DNA of 64,000 nt from the NCBI RefSeq assembly GCF_018863195.1, contig NZ_JAHKRT010000008.1, positions 62,001-126,000 on the forward strand, given 5' to 3'. How positions within the stretch are numbered: position 1 is the stretch's first letter; each line of letters opens with the position of its first letter. The position numbers and the translations under genes were made by a program. This document shows, in pieces, positions 8,479 through 17,120 of this stretch. The notes below the pieces were generated by a model. The model had not been told where the DNA came from, did not search any database, and saw nothing but the letters and a program-made list of their open reading frames with translations. This DNA comes from Sphingomonas quercus. GTDB lineage: Bacteria; Pseudomonadota; Alphaproteobacteria; Sphingomonadales; Sphingomonadaceae.

Positions 8479-8793
8479 ATGACCCAGGAAAACACCGTCC
8501 CCGCAGACCAGTGCACGACTATGGCCGAGGTGCGCGCCGGGATCGACGCGCTGGACCGCCGCATCGTCGCCCTGCTGGCCGAGCGGCTGCGCTTCATCGA
8601 GGCCGCCGCCCGCATCAAGCCGCAGCGCGATCATGTGCGCGACGAATGGCGCAAGGCCGACGTCATCGCCAAGGCATGCGCCACCGCCGCCGCCCATGAC
8701 TTTCCCGAGGCGCTGGCCGCCGCGGTGTATGAGGTGCTCGTCGAGGGCTCGATCGCCTATGAGTTCGAGCGGTTCGACGCCCGTCAGGGCTGA
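8479..8793 (+). CDS. Chorismate mutase, AroQ class (monofunctional)
   Basis: A 104-residue all-helical AroQ-type domain that converts chorismate to prephenate (or acts as an isochorismate-pyruvate lyase like PchB). Signature residues are visible in R-A-G-I-D-A-L-D-R-R-I-V-A-L-L-A-E-R-L, A-A-R-I-K, and the C-terminal helix V-L-V-E-G-S-I-A-Y-E. ATG at 8479 is preceded by CAGGG; the open frame extends 21 codons further upstream without a ribosome site. There is no signal peptide, so it is cytoplasmic. It stands alone and its last 10 bases overlap the convergent small-protein gene. Confidence 0.85.
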   Translation: MTQENTVPADQCTTMAEVRAGIDALDRRIVALLAERLRFIEAAARIKPQRDHVRDEWRKADVIAKACATAAAHDFPEALAAAVYEVLVEGSIAYEFERFDARQG

Positions 8794-9047
8794 CCGTTCG
8801 GGCCGTTCAGCTGCAGCTGCGGCGGGGGGACGGCGGGGGCATTGGCCCGGTTCGCCTTGGCGATTTCGGCCCACTCCGCCGCCGTGTGGCATTCCCGCTT
8901 CGGCCGCATGAACGACCCCGTCTTCGCCTCCTGCGAGCGACAGAGCTTCTTTTCGGGAGCGGTGGACGGTTGTCCCTCCGGCACCTGCGCCGAAGCAGCA
9001 GCGGCCATGCTGGCCAGGAGGAGGGCGGCGAGGGCGGGCAGGCGCAT
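8784..9047 (-). CDS. Small secreted hypothetical protein with two cysteines
   Basis: An 87-residue protein with a signal peptide (residues 1 to about 20, ending A-S-A). The mature part holds two Cys residues in K-K-L-C-R-S and R-E-C-H-T-A-A-E-W, about 18 residues apart. I recall similar small exported proteins with a CRS...CHTxAEW core from sphingomonads, but no function is known to me. It is transcribed just after trmJ on the same strand (30-nt gap) and converges on the chorismate mutase gene. Confidence 0.6.
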   Translation of the reverse strand: MRLPALAALLLASMAAAASAQVPEGQPSTAPEKKLCRSQEAKTGSFMRPKRECHTAAEWAEIAKANRANAPAVPPPQLQLNGPNGQP

Positions 9048-9076
9048 CGTCTATCCTTTCGGGGTTGCAGATCCAA

Positions 9077-9799
9077 TCAGCGCGCCCGCGGGCGCTCCAG
9101 AGCGCTGAGCACGCCGCGCAGCGTGCGCACTTCCTGCGTGCTCCAGCCCGGCTTGGTGAGCACGGAGCGCAGGGTGCGCCGTGTCGCCGGCACGCGGTCC
9201 GGCGGGTAGAAATAACCGGCGCCTTCAAGCATCTGATCGAGATGCTCGACTAGCCCGTCCAGCTCCGCCTGCGGCGCGGGCGGATCGGCCTGGATGAGCG
9301 TCGGCTGGGCGAGCGCCTCGCCCTTGGACCATTCATAGGCGACAAGGATCACCGCCTGGGCGAGGTTGAGCGAGCCGAATTGCGGGTTGATGGGCGCGGT
9401 GATGATCGCGCGCGCCACGGCGACATCGTCGGTCTCCAGCCCGGAGCGTTCCGGCCCGAACAGGATCGCGGTGCGCCCGTCCTGCCCTCGCATCTCGCGC
9501 GCTGCCTCTTCCGGGGTGAGCACCGGCTTGACGAGCCCGCGTCGGCGGACGGTGGTGGCATAGACATGGGCGCAATCGGCAATGGCCTCGGCCAGCGTGT
9601 CGTGGACGCTTGCGCCTTCGAGTACGATGTCCGCGCCCGACGCCGCCGGCCCGGCCGCAGGATTCGGCCAGCCGTCGCGCGGGGCGACGAGGCGCAGCTC
9701 GGTCAGCCCGAAATTCAGCATCGCGCGCGCCGCCTTGCCGATATTCTCGCCGAGCTGCGGCTGGACGAGGACGATGACGGGCTTCGCGGTGCTTTCCAT
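9077..9799 (-). CDS. trmJ: tRNA (cytidine/uridine-2'-O-)-methyltransferase TrmJ
   Basis: A 240-residue SPOUT-class methyltransferase modifying the 2'-OH of residue 32 in tRNA anticodon loops. The trefoil-knot motifs are visible: L-V-Q-P-Q-L-G-E-N-I-G-K-A-A-R-A near the start, L-F-G-P-E-R-S-G-L in the middle and I-N-P-Q-F-G-S-L-N-L-A-Q-A-V. ATG at 9799 opens M-E-S-T-A-K-P-V and gives the usual length; the frame continues upstream without similarity. It is separated from nrdR by about 200 bases holding a dispersed repeat. Confidence 0.88.
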   Translation of the reverse strand: MESTAKPVIVLVQPQLGENIGKAARAMLNFGLTELRLVAPRDGWPNPAAGPAASGADIVLEGASVHDTLAEAIADCAHVYATTVRRRGLVKPVLTPEEAAREMRGQDGRTAILFGPERSGLETDDVAVARAIITAPINPQFGSLNLAQAVILVAYEWSKGEALAQPTLIQADPPAPQAELDGLVEHLDQMLEGAGYFYPPDRVPATRRTLRSVLTKPGWSTQEVRTLRGVLSALERPRAR

Positions 9800-9919
9800 C
9801 TCTCTCCGTTCGCTTCCACCCTCAACGACCGGCTTGCGAGCCGCCTCGCTGATCGCCACCCCGTCGCCGCGGGCCAACGCGTCCTTCGTCGTGCGCATTG
9901 CAAGCATTCCAAATAAGCC

Positions 9920-9977
9920 GTTCGCTCCGAGTAGGGGCGGCACTTCGACAAGCTCAATGCCAACTCAGGGCAAACGG
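9920..9977 (-). repeat. Dispersed repeat, CCGTTTGCCCTGAG type
   Basis: On the minus strand it reads CCGTTTGCCCTGAG..., TTGAGCTTGTCGAAGTG, then the reverse motif GAGCGAACGG. It resembles the other copies near 34350-34400 and 39714-39748 and the fragment at 30440, and sits between nrdR and trmJ. Confidence 0.6.
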
Positions 9978-10002
9978 GATTTATCAGCGGCGAGCAATGC
10001 GC

Positions 10003-10464
10003 TCACCCCCGCCCGGCCTCGCTCACCTGCCCGGCGAAGTCCTCGAAGTCCTTTGCCTCGGCGAAGTCCTTGTAGACACTGGCAAATCTTATATAGGCCA
10101 CGCTGTCCAGCCCGCGCAGCCCTTCCATCACCAGCGCGCCGATGCGCGTCGAGGTGATCTCGTTCTCGCCAAGCGTCTCGATCTGGCGCTGGATGCCGGT
10201 GGCGAGGCGATCGAGCTTCTCCGGCGGCAGGCCGCGCTTGCGGCAGGCAATGGCGATCGAGCGTTCCAGCTTCCCGCGCTCGAACGGCTCGCGCCGGCCG
10301 TCCGACTTGACGATCGTCACCTCGCGCAGCTGCACCCGTTCGAACGTGGTGAAGCGCGCCCCGCACGCCTCGCACTGGCGCCGACGGCGGATCGCCGCCC
10401 CATCTTCCGAGGGGCGGCTATCCTTCACCTGGCTGTCCTCATGGCTGCAGAACGGACAGCGCAA
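10003..10464 (-). CDS. nrdR: Transcriptional repressor NrdR
   Basis: A 153-residue ribonucleotide-reductase repressor. The N-terminal zinc ribbon uses Cys3/Cys6 and Cys31/Cys34 (C-P-F-C, C-E-A-C). The ATP-cone follows ([24 protein letters not shown]). It senses dATP/ATP and represses nrd operons. It follows glyA by only 3 nt on the same strand, so it is co-transcribed in rpiB-glyA-nrdR, linking one-carbon supply to deoxynucleotide control. Confidence 0.97.
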   Translation of the reverse strand: MRCPFCSHEDSQVKDSRPSEDGAAIRRRRQCEACGARFTTFERVQLREVTIVKSDGRREPFERGKLERSIAIACRKRGLPPEKLDRLATGIQRQIETLGENEITSTRIGALVMEGLRGLDSVAYIRFASVYKDFAEAKDFEDFAGQVSEAGRG

Positions 10465-10467
10465 TCG

Positions 10468-11781
10468 TCAGAACCCCTGGTAGATGGGGAAGCGCTCGCA
10501 CAGCGCGCGGACGCGGGTGCGCACCTCGGCTTCCACCGCCGGGTCGCCAGCTTCGCCCTTGTCGCGCAGGCCGTCCAGCACATCGGCCACCATGTCGGCG
10601 ATGTCGCGGAACTCCTTGACGCCGAAGCCGCGGGTGGTGCCCGCCGGCGATCCGACGCGGATACCGCTGGTCTTCACCGGCGGCAATGGGTCGAACGGCA
10701 CGCCATTCTTGTTGCAGGTGATCGCCGAGCGCTCCAGCGCCTCGTCGGCATCCTTGCCGGTGACGCCGAGCGGGCGGAGGTCGACCAGCGCGAGATGGGT
10801 GTCGGTGCCGCCGGCGACGAGATCGGCGCCACGCTCCTTGAGGCGGGAGGCCAGCGCCTTGGCATTGTCGATCACCGCTTGCGCATAGGTCTTGAATTCC
10901 GGCTGCAGCGCCTCGCCGAACGCCACCGCCTTGGCGGCGATGACATGCATCAGCGGCCCGCCCTGCAGGCCGGGGAACACCGCCGAGTTGATCTTCTTGG
11001 CGATCGCCTCGTCATCGGTGAAGATCGCGCCGCCGCGGGGCCCGCGCAGCGTCTTGTGGGTGGTGGTGGTGACGACATGGGCGTGGCCGAAGGGCGTCGG
11101 GTGCACGCCGGCCGCGACGAGGCCGGCGAAATGGGCCATGTCGACCATGAACTTCGCGCCGACCTCCTCGGCGATGGCGCGGAAGCGGGCGAAATCGATA
11201 TGGCGCGGATAGGCCGAGCCGCCGGCGATGATCAGGGTCGGGCGATGCTCCCGGGCGAGCCGCTCGACCTGATCGAAGTCGATCAGGTGATCCTCCGGCC
11301 GCACGCCATATTGCACTGCATTATACCATTTGCCGGACAGCGCCGCCTTGGCGCCGTGCGTCAGATGGCCGCCGGCATCGAGGCTGAGGCCCATGATGGT
11401 GTCGCCGGGCTTGGTCAGCGCGAGCATCACCGCGCCGTTCGCCTGCGCGCCGGAATGCGGCTGGACGTTGGCGAAGCCGCAGCCGAACAGCTGCTTGGCG
11501 CGATCGATCGCCAGCTGCTCGACCTCATCGGACGGATGGCAACCCTGATAATAGCGTTTGCCGGGATAGCCCTCGGCATATTTGTTGGTGAACACCGAGC
11601 CCTGCGCCTCGAGCACCGCACGCGAGACGATGTTCTCCGAAGCGATCAGCTCGATCTGATATTGCTCGCGCTCCAGCTCGTGACGGACGCCGGCGAACAC
11701 CGCCGGGTCGGCATCGGCGAGGCCGCGGGTGAAGAAGCCGTCAGGCTGGACCTGGTCGAGCGTGGTCGGGTTGCTGCTCAT
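10468..11781 (-). CDS. glyA: Serine hydroxymethyltransferase
   Basis: A 437-residue PLP enzyme interconverting serine and glycine with tetrahydrofolate. The PLP-lysine motif [14 protein letters not shown] is intact, as are E-L-I-A-S-E-N and H-S-G-A-Q-A-N. Start ATG at 11781 (M-S-S-N-P-T-T) overlaps the rpiB stop as ATGA; the longer open frame is antisense to nothing known and lacks similarity. It is the middle gene of rpiB-glyA-nrdR. Confidence 0.97.
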   Translation of the reverse strand: MSSNPTTLDQVQPDGFFTRGLADADPAVFAGVRHELEREQYQIELIASENIVSRAVLEAQGSVFTNKYAEGYPGKRYYQGCHPSDEVEQLAIDRAKQLFGCGFANVQPHSGAQANGAVMLALTKPGDTIMGLSLDAGGHLTHGAKAALSGKWYNAVQYGVRPEDHLIDFDQVERLAREHRPTLIIAGGSAYPRHIDFARFRAIAEEVGAKFMVDMAHFAGLVAAGVHPTPFGHAHVVTTTTHKTLRGPRGGAIFTDDEAIAKKINSAVFPGLQGGPLMHVIAAKAVAFGEALQPEFKTYAQAVIDNAKALASRLKERGADLVAGGTDTHLALVDLRPLGVTGKDADEALERSAITCNKNGVPFDPLPPVKTSGIRVGSPAGTTRGFGVKEFRDIADMVADVLDGLRDKGEAGDPAVEAEVRTRVRALCERFPIYQGF

Positions 11782-12236
11782 GATGGGTCCTTTGCGAGCT
11801 GGGGGTTGGAGAGCTGGTCGACACGGGCGGCGTGGCGCCCGCCCAGGAAATCGGCACCGAGGAATGCGGAGATGCAGGCCTTGGCCATCTCCTCCCCGGT
11901 CAGCCGCGCACCGAGCGCGATGACGTTGGCATTGTTGTGCTCCCGCGCCAGCCGGGCGGAAAGCGGCTCCGAGACGAGCGCGCAACGGCAGGCCGGCTCC
12001 CGGTTCACGGCGATGGAAATGCCGATGCCGGAGCCGCAGATGGCGATGCCGCGATCCGCCGCGCCATTGGCGATGACGCGCGCCAGACGATAGCCGTAAT
12101 CGGGATAGTCGACCGAGTTCATGTCGTGGGGGCCGAGGTCCTCGACGTCATAGCCGCCGTCGCGCAGCCAGTTGGTGAGCGCCGCCTTGAGGGCGACGGC
12201 GGCATGATCTGAAGCGATGACGATGCGTTCGGCCAA
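11778..12236 (-). CDS. rpiB: Ribose 5-phosphate isomerase B
   Basis: A 152-residue RpiB/LacAB isomerase converting ribose 5-phosphate and ribulose 5-phosphate. Motifs: I-A-S-D-H-A-A near the start, the active cysteine in [13 protein letters not shown], and E-H-N-N-A-N-V. The best start is TTG at 12236, preceded by GGAG at 8 nt, which gives the family length; no ATG or GTG lies in the right place. It leads the rpiB-glyA-nrdR run. Confidence 0.93.
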   Translation of the reverse strand: MAERIVIASDHAAVALKAALTNWLRDGGYDVEDLGPHDMNSVDYPDYGYRLARVIANGAADRGIAICGSGIGISIAVNREPACRCALVSEPLSARLAREHNNANVIALGARLTGEEMAKACISAFLGADFLGGRHAARVDQLSNPQLAKDPS

Positions 12237-12328
12237 GACGCGGACTCCGGCGATTCGGTGTGGCGCCTCTCTAGGACCGGCGGGCGATTTAGGCCAGCAT
12301 CGCGCTTCGCCGCCGCGAATCGGGCGGC

Positions 12329-12958
12329 TCAGAGCGGCCTGCCATCCTTGTCGAGCAGCTCCAGCCTGTAGGCGCAGCCATAGAGCGTCTTGCCGGGATC
12401 GGTGGAGACGTTGGAGATGGACCGCGCGACGGTCTGGCGGGAGCGCCACCGGTCGCCATCGGGCGGGTCGGTGACGTCGGAGATCACGCGCTCGCCCATG
12501 AATTTGCGGAAGGTGATTTCCTGTTCCATCTGTTCGCGCGTGGCCCGGCCCGAGGCGACCACGGCCTCGATCAGCGCGTCCGGGTCCATGAGGTTCCTGA
12601 CATTCTCCACACGCGCGATCTCGCTCGGATCGGCGAGGTCGAGCACCGCCAGCACCGCGCCGGACGCGAAGGCGATGCGCCGCGTCATGTAGCTGCCCGC
12701 CACCGTGATCGGGGAGGGCAGCTCGAACACCGCCAGAAAGGCGTTCTTCGTCTCGACCTTCGCCCAGCCGCGGCGGGCGACGATGCCGTCCTCGCCCTCC
12801 AGCGCGAAGCCGAAGCTCATGAATTGCGCCGCCGTCAGCCGGCAGTCGATCGCATCGAGCAGGTCCGCCGAATGCGGGTCGAAATCGTCGGCACAGGCAG
12901 GCGCCGGGGCCGCGATCAGCAGGGCGACAAGGACGGACGACAAAACAAGGCGCTTCAT
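12329..12958 (-). CDS. Secreted hypothetical protein
   Basis: A 209-residue protein with a signal peptide (residues 1 to about 23, ending A-C-A-D). Two cysteines remain in the mature part (D-C-R-L near the start, G-C-A-Y near the end), which could form a disulfide. No catalytic or repeat motif is evident. It lies between rpiB and hemA on the same strand. Sphingomonad-specific periplasmic protein is the most I can say. Confidence 0.6.
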   Translation of the reverse strand: MKRLVLSSVLVALLIAAPAPACADDFDPHSADLLDAIDCRLTAAQFMSFGFALEGEDGIVARRGWAKVETKNAFLAVFELPSPITVAGSYMTRRIAFASGAVLAVLDLADPSEIARVENVRNLMDPDALIEAVVASGRATREQMEQEITFRKFMGERVISDVTDPPDGDRWRSRQTVARSISNVSTDPGKTLYGCAYRLELLDKDGRPL

Positions 12959-13032
12959 GGCGCCGCGGTACGCCCATCTTCGATGGGATCAAGCCGGAAA
13001 CGCGATGCGATCCAGCCCGAATGTCGATACGG

Positions 13033-14247
13033 TCACGCGGCCAGGCGCATCTCCATGCGATCCCACACCTCGACGAGTGCGGCGACGAGCTCGCGCATCA
13101 TCTCTTCATTGTGGCTCGGACCGGGGGTGAAGCGCAGTCGCTCGGTGCCGCGCGGCACCGTCGGATAATTGATCGGCTGCACATAGACGCCATATTCCGC
13201 CAGCAGGATGTCGCTGACCTTCTTCGCCTTCACCGGATCGCCGACCATCAGCGGCACGATATGGGTCGTCGAATCCATGACCGGCAGGCCGGCTTCGCGC
13301 ATCATCGCCTTCAGCCGGGCAGCGGCCGCCTGTTGACCATCGCGCTCCTCGGACGAGGATTTGAGGTGGCGCACCGAGGCGAGCGCGCCCGCCACCAGCA
13401 CCGGCGACAGGCTGGTCGTGAAGATGAAGCCGGGGGCGTAGCTGCGGATCACGTCGATGATCATGCGATCGGCGGCGATATAGCCACCCATCACGCCGAT
13501 CGCCTTGGCCAGCGTGCCCTCGATGATCGTCAGCCGGCTCGCCACCTCGTCGCGATCCGAAATGCCCCCGCCGCGCGGGCCATACATGCCGACCGCATGG
13601 ACTTCATCGAGATAGGTGAGCGCCTGATATTTGTCGGCGAGGTCGCAGATCGCCGCGATCGGCGCGACGTCGCCATCCATGGAATAGACGCTCTCGAACG
13701 CGATCAGCTTGGGCGTCTCGGGATCCTCGGCGGCGAGCAGCTCTTCGAGATGGGCGAGATCATTGTGCCGGAACACCCGCTTCTCGCAGCCGGAATTACG
13801 GATGCCGGCGATCATCGAGGCGTGGTTCAGCTCGTCCGAGAAGATCACGCACCCCGGCAGCACCTTGCCGAGCGTCGCCAGCGTCGCCTCGTTCGAGACA
13901 TAGCCGGAGGTGAACAGCAGCGCCCCTTCCTTGCCGTGAAGATCGGCGAGCTCATTCTCGAGATCGATATGATAATGGGTGTTTCCGCCGATATTGCGGG
14001 TGCCGCCGGAGCCGGCGCCGACATCGTGCAGCGCCTCTTCCATGGCGGCGATCACCTTGGGATGCTGGCCCATGGACAGATAATCGTTGGAGCACCAGAC
14101 CGTGATCGGCTTCGGGCCGTTATGCCCGGCGAAGCAGCGCGCATTGGGGAACATGCCCTTGTTGCGCAGGATATCGATGAACACCCGGTAGCGGCCCTCG
14201 GCATGGAGCCGATCGATCGCCTGCGTGAAAACGCGCTGATAGTCCAA
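13033..14247 (-). CDS. hemA: 5-aminolevulinate synthase
   Basis: A 404-residue PLP enzyme condensing glycine and succinyl-CoA in the Shemin pathway of haem synthesis, typical of alphaproteobacteria. The PLP lysine is in [10 protein letters not shown]; other marks are [18 protein letters not shown] and [12 protein letters not shown]. The start codon is TTG at 14247, supported by GGGGAGG 7 nt upstream. It follows murI with a 92-nt gap. No FNR-type box is visible in that gap. Confidence 0.97.
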   Translation of the reverse strand: MDYQRVFTQAIDRLHAEGRYRVFIDILRNKGMFPNARCFAGHNGPKPITVWCSNDYLSMGQHPKVIAAMEEALHDVGAGSGGTRNIGGNTHYHIDLENELADLHGKEGALLFTSGYVSNEATLATLGKVLPGCVIFSDELNHASMIAGIRNSGCEKRVFRHNDLAHLEELLAAEDPETPKLIAFESVYSMDGDVAPIAAICDLADKYQALTYLDEVHAVGMYGPRGGGISDRDEVASRLTIIEGTLAKAIGVMGGYIAADRMIIDVIRSYAPGFIFTTSLSPVLVAGALASVRHLKSSSEERDGQQAAAARLKAMMREAGLPVMDSTTHIVPLMVGDPVKAKKVSDILLAEYGVYVQPINYPTVPRGTERLRFTPGPSHNEEMMRELVAALVEVWDRMEMRLAA

Positions 14248-14339
14248 GTCAGGGCCTCCCCTAGATCGCGCGCTCTTACGGATAAATTGCCCCGGTTTCC
14301 AGTAAGAACGGCTCGCAAATGTCTTGATGAGATTGATCG

Positions 14340-15137
14340 CTACAATATCTCCGTACGCCCCAGTTCATAACCGGCGAGAGACGAACGCAACCTATCCAGC
14401 GACGGATCGGCGCGGGTGAACACCGCGATGCCCTCGCCGGGGGCGTCCGGCCAACCCTGCCCATGGGTGAGATGGGCGATGCGCCGCGCGATGCCGGGCC
14501 CGCCGTCGACGAAGGCGAGGGGCCGGGGGGCGGCGGCCGCCAGCTCGTCCGCGACAAGCGGGAAATGGGTGCAGGCCAGCACCATCGCGTCGATGCGCTC
14601 GCCGCCGGGCTGATCGAGCAGGCCGGCCAGCACCGCGCGATAATCGGCGGGATCGGTGTCTTCCCCGCGAAGCTTCGCCTCGGCCAGCTCGACCAGCCGC
14701 GCCGAGCCGTGGCGCAGCACCAGGCAGTCGCTCGCGAACTCAGCGGAGAGGCGGTCGACATAGGGCTGGCGGACGGTGGCCTCGGTGCCGAGCACGCCGA
14801 TGGCGCGATTGCGGCTGAGTTCGGCCGCCGGCTTGATCGCCGGCACCGTGCCGACCACCGGCAGGTCCAGCGCCGCGCGCACCGTCGGCAGCGCGATCGT
14901 GGACGCGGTGTTGCACGCGATGACGACGAGTCGCGGGCGATAGCGCTCGACCAGCCGGCCGAGCAGCGCCGGGACCCGCGCCGCGATCTCGGCCTCGGTT
15001 TTCCGCCCGTAGGGAAATCCGGCATTGTCGGCGGCATAGACGAGCGGCGCGTTCGGCAGCAGGGCGCGCGCCGGCGCCAGCACGGAAAGCCCGCCGACGC
15101 CGGAATCGAAGAACAGAAGCGGGCGCTGGTCGGCCAT
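14340..15137 (-). CDS. murI: Glutamate racemase
   Basis: A 265-residue cofactor-independent racemase supplying D-glutamate for peptidoglycan. The two catalytic cysteines are in I-A-C-N-T-A-S-T and L-A-C-T-H-F-P-L, and D-S-G-V-G-G-L-S-V is the N-terminal signature. ATG at 15137 (M-A-D-Q-R-P-L) is the natural start. Upstream in the same frame a GGCAAC hexanucleotide repeat would encode a Pro-Leu run if translated, but that is outside the conserved protein. Confidence 0.95.
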   Translation of the reverse strand: MADQRPLLFFDSGVGGLSVLAPARALLPNAPLVYAADNAGFPYGRKTEAEIAARVPALLGRLVERYRPRLVVIACNTASTIALPTVRAALDLPVVGTVPAIKPAAELSRNRAIGVLGTEATVRQPYVDRLSAEFASDCLVLRHGSARLVELAEAKLRGEDTDPADYRAVLAGLLDQPGGERIDAMVLACTHFPLVADELAAAAPRPLAFVDGGPGIARRIAHLTHGQGWPDAPGEGIAVFTRADPSLDRLRSSLAGYELGRTEIL

Positions 15138-15162
15138 GGGCGGCGATCTAGGGCCTGGGGCG

Positions 15163-15203
<41 letters not shown>

Positions 15204-15313
15204 GGCAGCGGCAACGGCCTGCCTCCCGGCCAAGCCGGGCCGCCTTCCTTGTCCCCCGTCATTGCCAGCGTGGCGGGTGCGTCCTATCAAGCATGGGCTC
15301 TCGGGGAGATGAT

Positions 15314-15931
15314 GTGGACGGAGCGAACTGGATCGCGCCGGCGATCGCACTGCTGATCGGCTATCTGGCGGGCTCGATTCCCTTTGGCGTGCTTCTGGTA
15401 AGGCTGGCCGGCGCCGGCGACCTGCGCGCGATCGGATCGGGCAATATCGGTGCCACCAACGTGTTGCGCACCGGCCGCAAGGGCCTCGCCGTCGCGACCC
15501 TGGTCCTTGACGCGGCCAAGGGTGCGGTGGCGGTGCTGCTCGTCTCTCGTCTGTGGCCGCACAGCGAGCTGGTCAGCGACGAGATGATCGCTGCGGCCGG
15601 CGGTGCCTTCCTCGGCCATCTCTACCCGGTCTGGCTGCGTTTTCAGGGCGGGAAGGGCGTCGCCACCTATCTCGGGCTCGCGCTGGCGATGCATTGGCCG
15701 TGCGGCGTGGTGTTCGCGGCGGTGTGGATTTCGGCGCTGCTGATCACGCGTTTCTCCTCGGTCGGCGGGATGTCGGCGGCGGTGATGGCGCCGGTCACGG
15801 CGGCGCTGTACGGCCTGTTTTCGCTGGCCATCCTGTTCCTCGTTTTCACGTTGCTCCTGCTGTGGAAGCATCGCTCCAATCTCGAGAGGCTGTTGGCGGG
15901 CACGGAGCCCCGCGTCGGCTCCGGTGGCTGA
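15314..15931 (+). CDS. plsY: Glycerol-3-phosphate acyltransferase PlsY
   Basis: A 205-residue polytopic inner-membrane acyltransferase that transfers acyl groups from acyl-phosphate to glycerol 3-phosphate. Conserved motifs: G-S-I-P-F-G, G-S-G-N-I-G-A-T-N-V-L-R, and G-G-K-G-V-A-T-Y-L-G, with about five membrane segments. GTG at 15314 is preferred because GGGGAG lies about 6 nt upstream; an ATG at 15293 has no ribosome site. The stop overlaps the dprA start, coupling the two. Confidence 0.93.
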   Translation: MDGANWIAPAIALLIGYLAGSIPFGVLLVRLAGAGDLRAIGSGNIGATNVLRTGRKGLAVATLVLDAAKGAVAVLLVSRLWPHSELVSDEMIAAAGGAFLGHLYPVWLRFQGGKGVATYLGLALAMHWPCGVVFAAVWISALLITRFSSVGGMSAAVMAPVTAALYGLFSLAILFLVFTLLLLWKHRSNLERLLAGTEPRVGSGG

Positions 15932-17033
15932 AGGCGAGGGCATCGATCCAGCTGTGCGCGCCGATCGCATCGCGCGCCTCCGCTTGCTGCGCACCCCCCG
16001 CATCGGGCCGGTGACGTGGCGTCAGCTCGTCCTGCGCTACGGCAATGCGGCCCGCGCGATCGAGGCGCTGCCCGCCCTCGCCCGCGCCGGCGGAGGCGCT
16101 CCGCCGGCCGTCGCCAGCATCGCGGCGATCGAGCGCGAGGTCGCTGCCGTCGAGCGGGCGGGCGCGCGCTACCTGTTCCTCGGCGAGCCCGGCTATCCGC
16201 CGCTGCTCGGCGAGATCGGCGATGCGCCGCCGGTGCTGGTGGCACGCGGCCGCTCCGGCCTGCTCGCCCGGCCGGCGGTGGCGATCGTCGGCGCGCGCAA
16301 CGCGTCGGCCGCCGCCTGCCGCTTCGCCCGGCAGATGGCGCACGACCTTGCCGCGCGCGGCGTGCCAGTGGTGTCCGGGGTGGCGCGCGGCATCGACACG
16401 GCGGCACATCAGGGCGCGCTCGATGGTGGCACGGTGGGCGTCGTCGCGGGCGGTATCGACATTGCCTATCCGCCCGAAAATGCCGGGCTGCAGGAGGACA
16501 TCGCGAGCCGCGGCCTGCTGCTCGCCGAACAGCCGCCGGGCACCGAGCCGCGCGCCCGCCACTTCCCCTATCGCAACCGCATCATCGCCGGCGTGGCGCA
16601 GGCAACGCTGGTCGTGGAGGCGGCGCCGAAGTCCGGGTCGTTGATCACGGCGCGCCACGCCGCCGAATATGGGCGCGAGGTTCTGGCCGTGCCGGGCTCG
16701 CCGCTCGATCCGCGGGCGCAGGGCTGCAATCTGTTGATCCGCGAGGGCGCGACACTGGTGCAGAGCGCCGACGACGTGATCGAGATGCTCCGGCCGGTCG
16801 ATCCCCACGGGCCCGCCGATCCGGGGCGTGGCTACGCGCCGCCACCGCCCGCCGGCGCCGGCGATGCCGAGCGGCGGTGCGTCATCGGCCTGCTCGGCCC
16901 CGTGCCGGTGCCGGTCGACGAACTGGTCCGCCAATCGGGGGTGGCGCCGGCGGTGGTACAGACCGTGCTGCTCGAGCTGGAGCTTGCCGGCCGGCTCGAT
17001 CGCCATGCCGGCGGCCGTGTCGCGCTGTCGTAA
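15924..17033 (+). CDS. dprA: DNA-processing protein DprA
   Basis: A 369-residue DprA/Smf protein that loads RecA on incoming single-stranded DNA during transformation. The Rossmann core shows V-G-A-R-N-A-S, G-V-A-R-G-I-D-T-A-A-H, and F-P-Y-R-N-R-I-I-A-G-V; a C-terminal winged-helix (about residues 310-365) follows. The N-terminus has a SAM-like segment. GTG start at 15924 overlaps the plsY stop. It is widely present in non-competent bacteria as well. Confidence 0.95.
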   Translation: MAEGEGIDPAVRADRIARLRLLRTPRIGPVTWRQLVLRYGNAARAIEALPALARAGGGAPPAVASIAAIEREVAAVERAGARYLFLGEPGYPPLLGEIGDAPPVLVARGRSGLLARPAVAIVGARNASAAACRFARQMAHDLAARGVPVVSGVARGIDTAAHQGALDGGTVGVVAGGIDIAYPPENAGLQEDIASRGLLLAEQPPGTEPRARHFPYRNRIIAGVAQATLVVEAAPKSGSLITARHAAEYGREVLAVPGSPLDPRAQGCNLLIREGATLVQSADDVIEMLRPVDPHGPADPGRGYAPPPPAGAGDAERRCVIGLLGPVPVPVDELVRQSGVAPAVVQTVLLELELAGRLDRHAGGRVALS

Positions 17034-17058
17034 CGATCGGGGGCGATAGGGCCGGCCC

Positions 17059-17088
17059 TTGACGGCGGCACGGAGGCCTCCCCACCAT
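17059..17088 (+). promoter_or_regulatory. Possible promoter of topA
   Basis: TTGACG at 17059-17064 with CACCAT 18 nt later (17083-17088). The -35 is good and the -10 weak. It lies in the 87-nt gap between dprA and topA. Confidence 0.35.
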
Positions 17089-17120
17089 CGCGCACGTACG
17101 TGAAGGGAATGTCATCACCC

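Noticed and set aside
9898-12093. A 731-codon open frame on the plus strand.
   Set aside because: It is antisense to trmJ, nrdR and glyA, has no family similarity and is the kind of long shadow frame common in GC-rich DNA.
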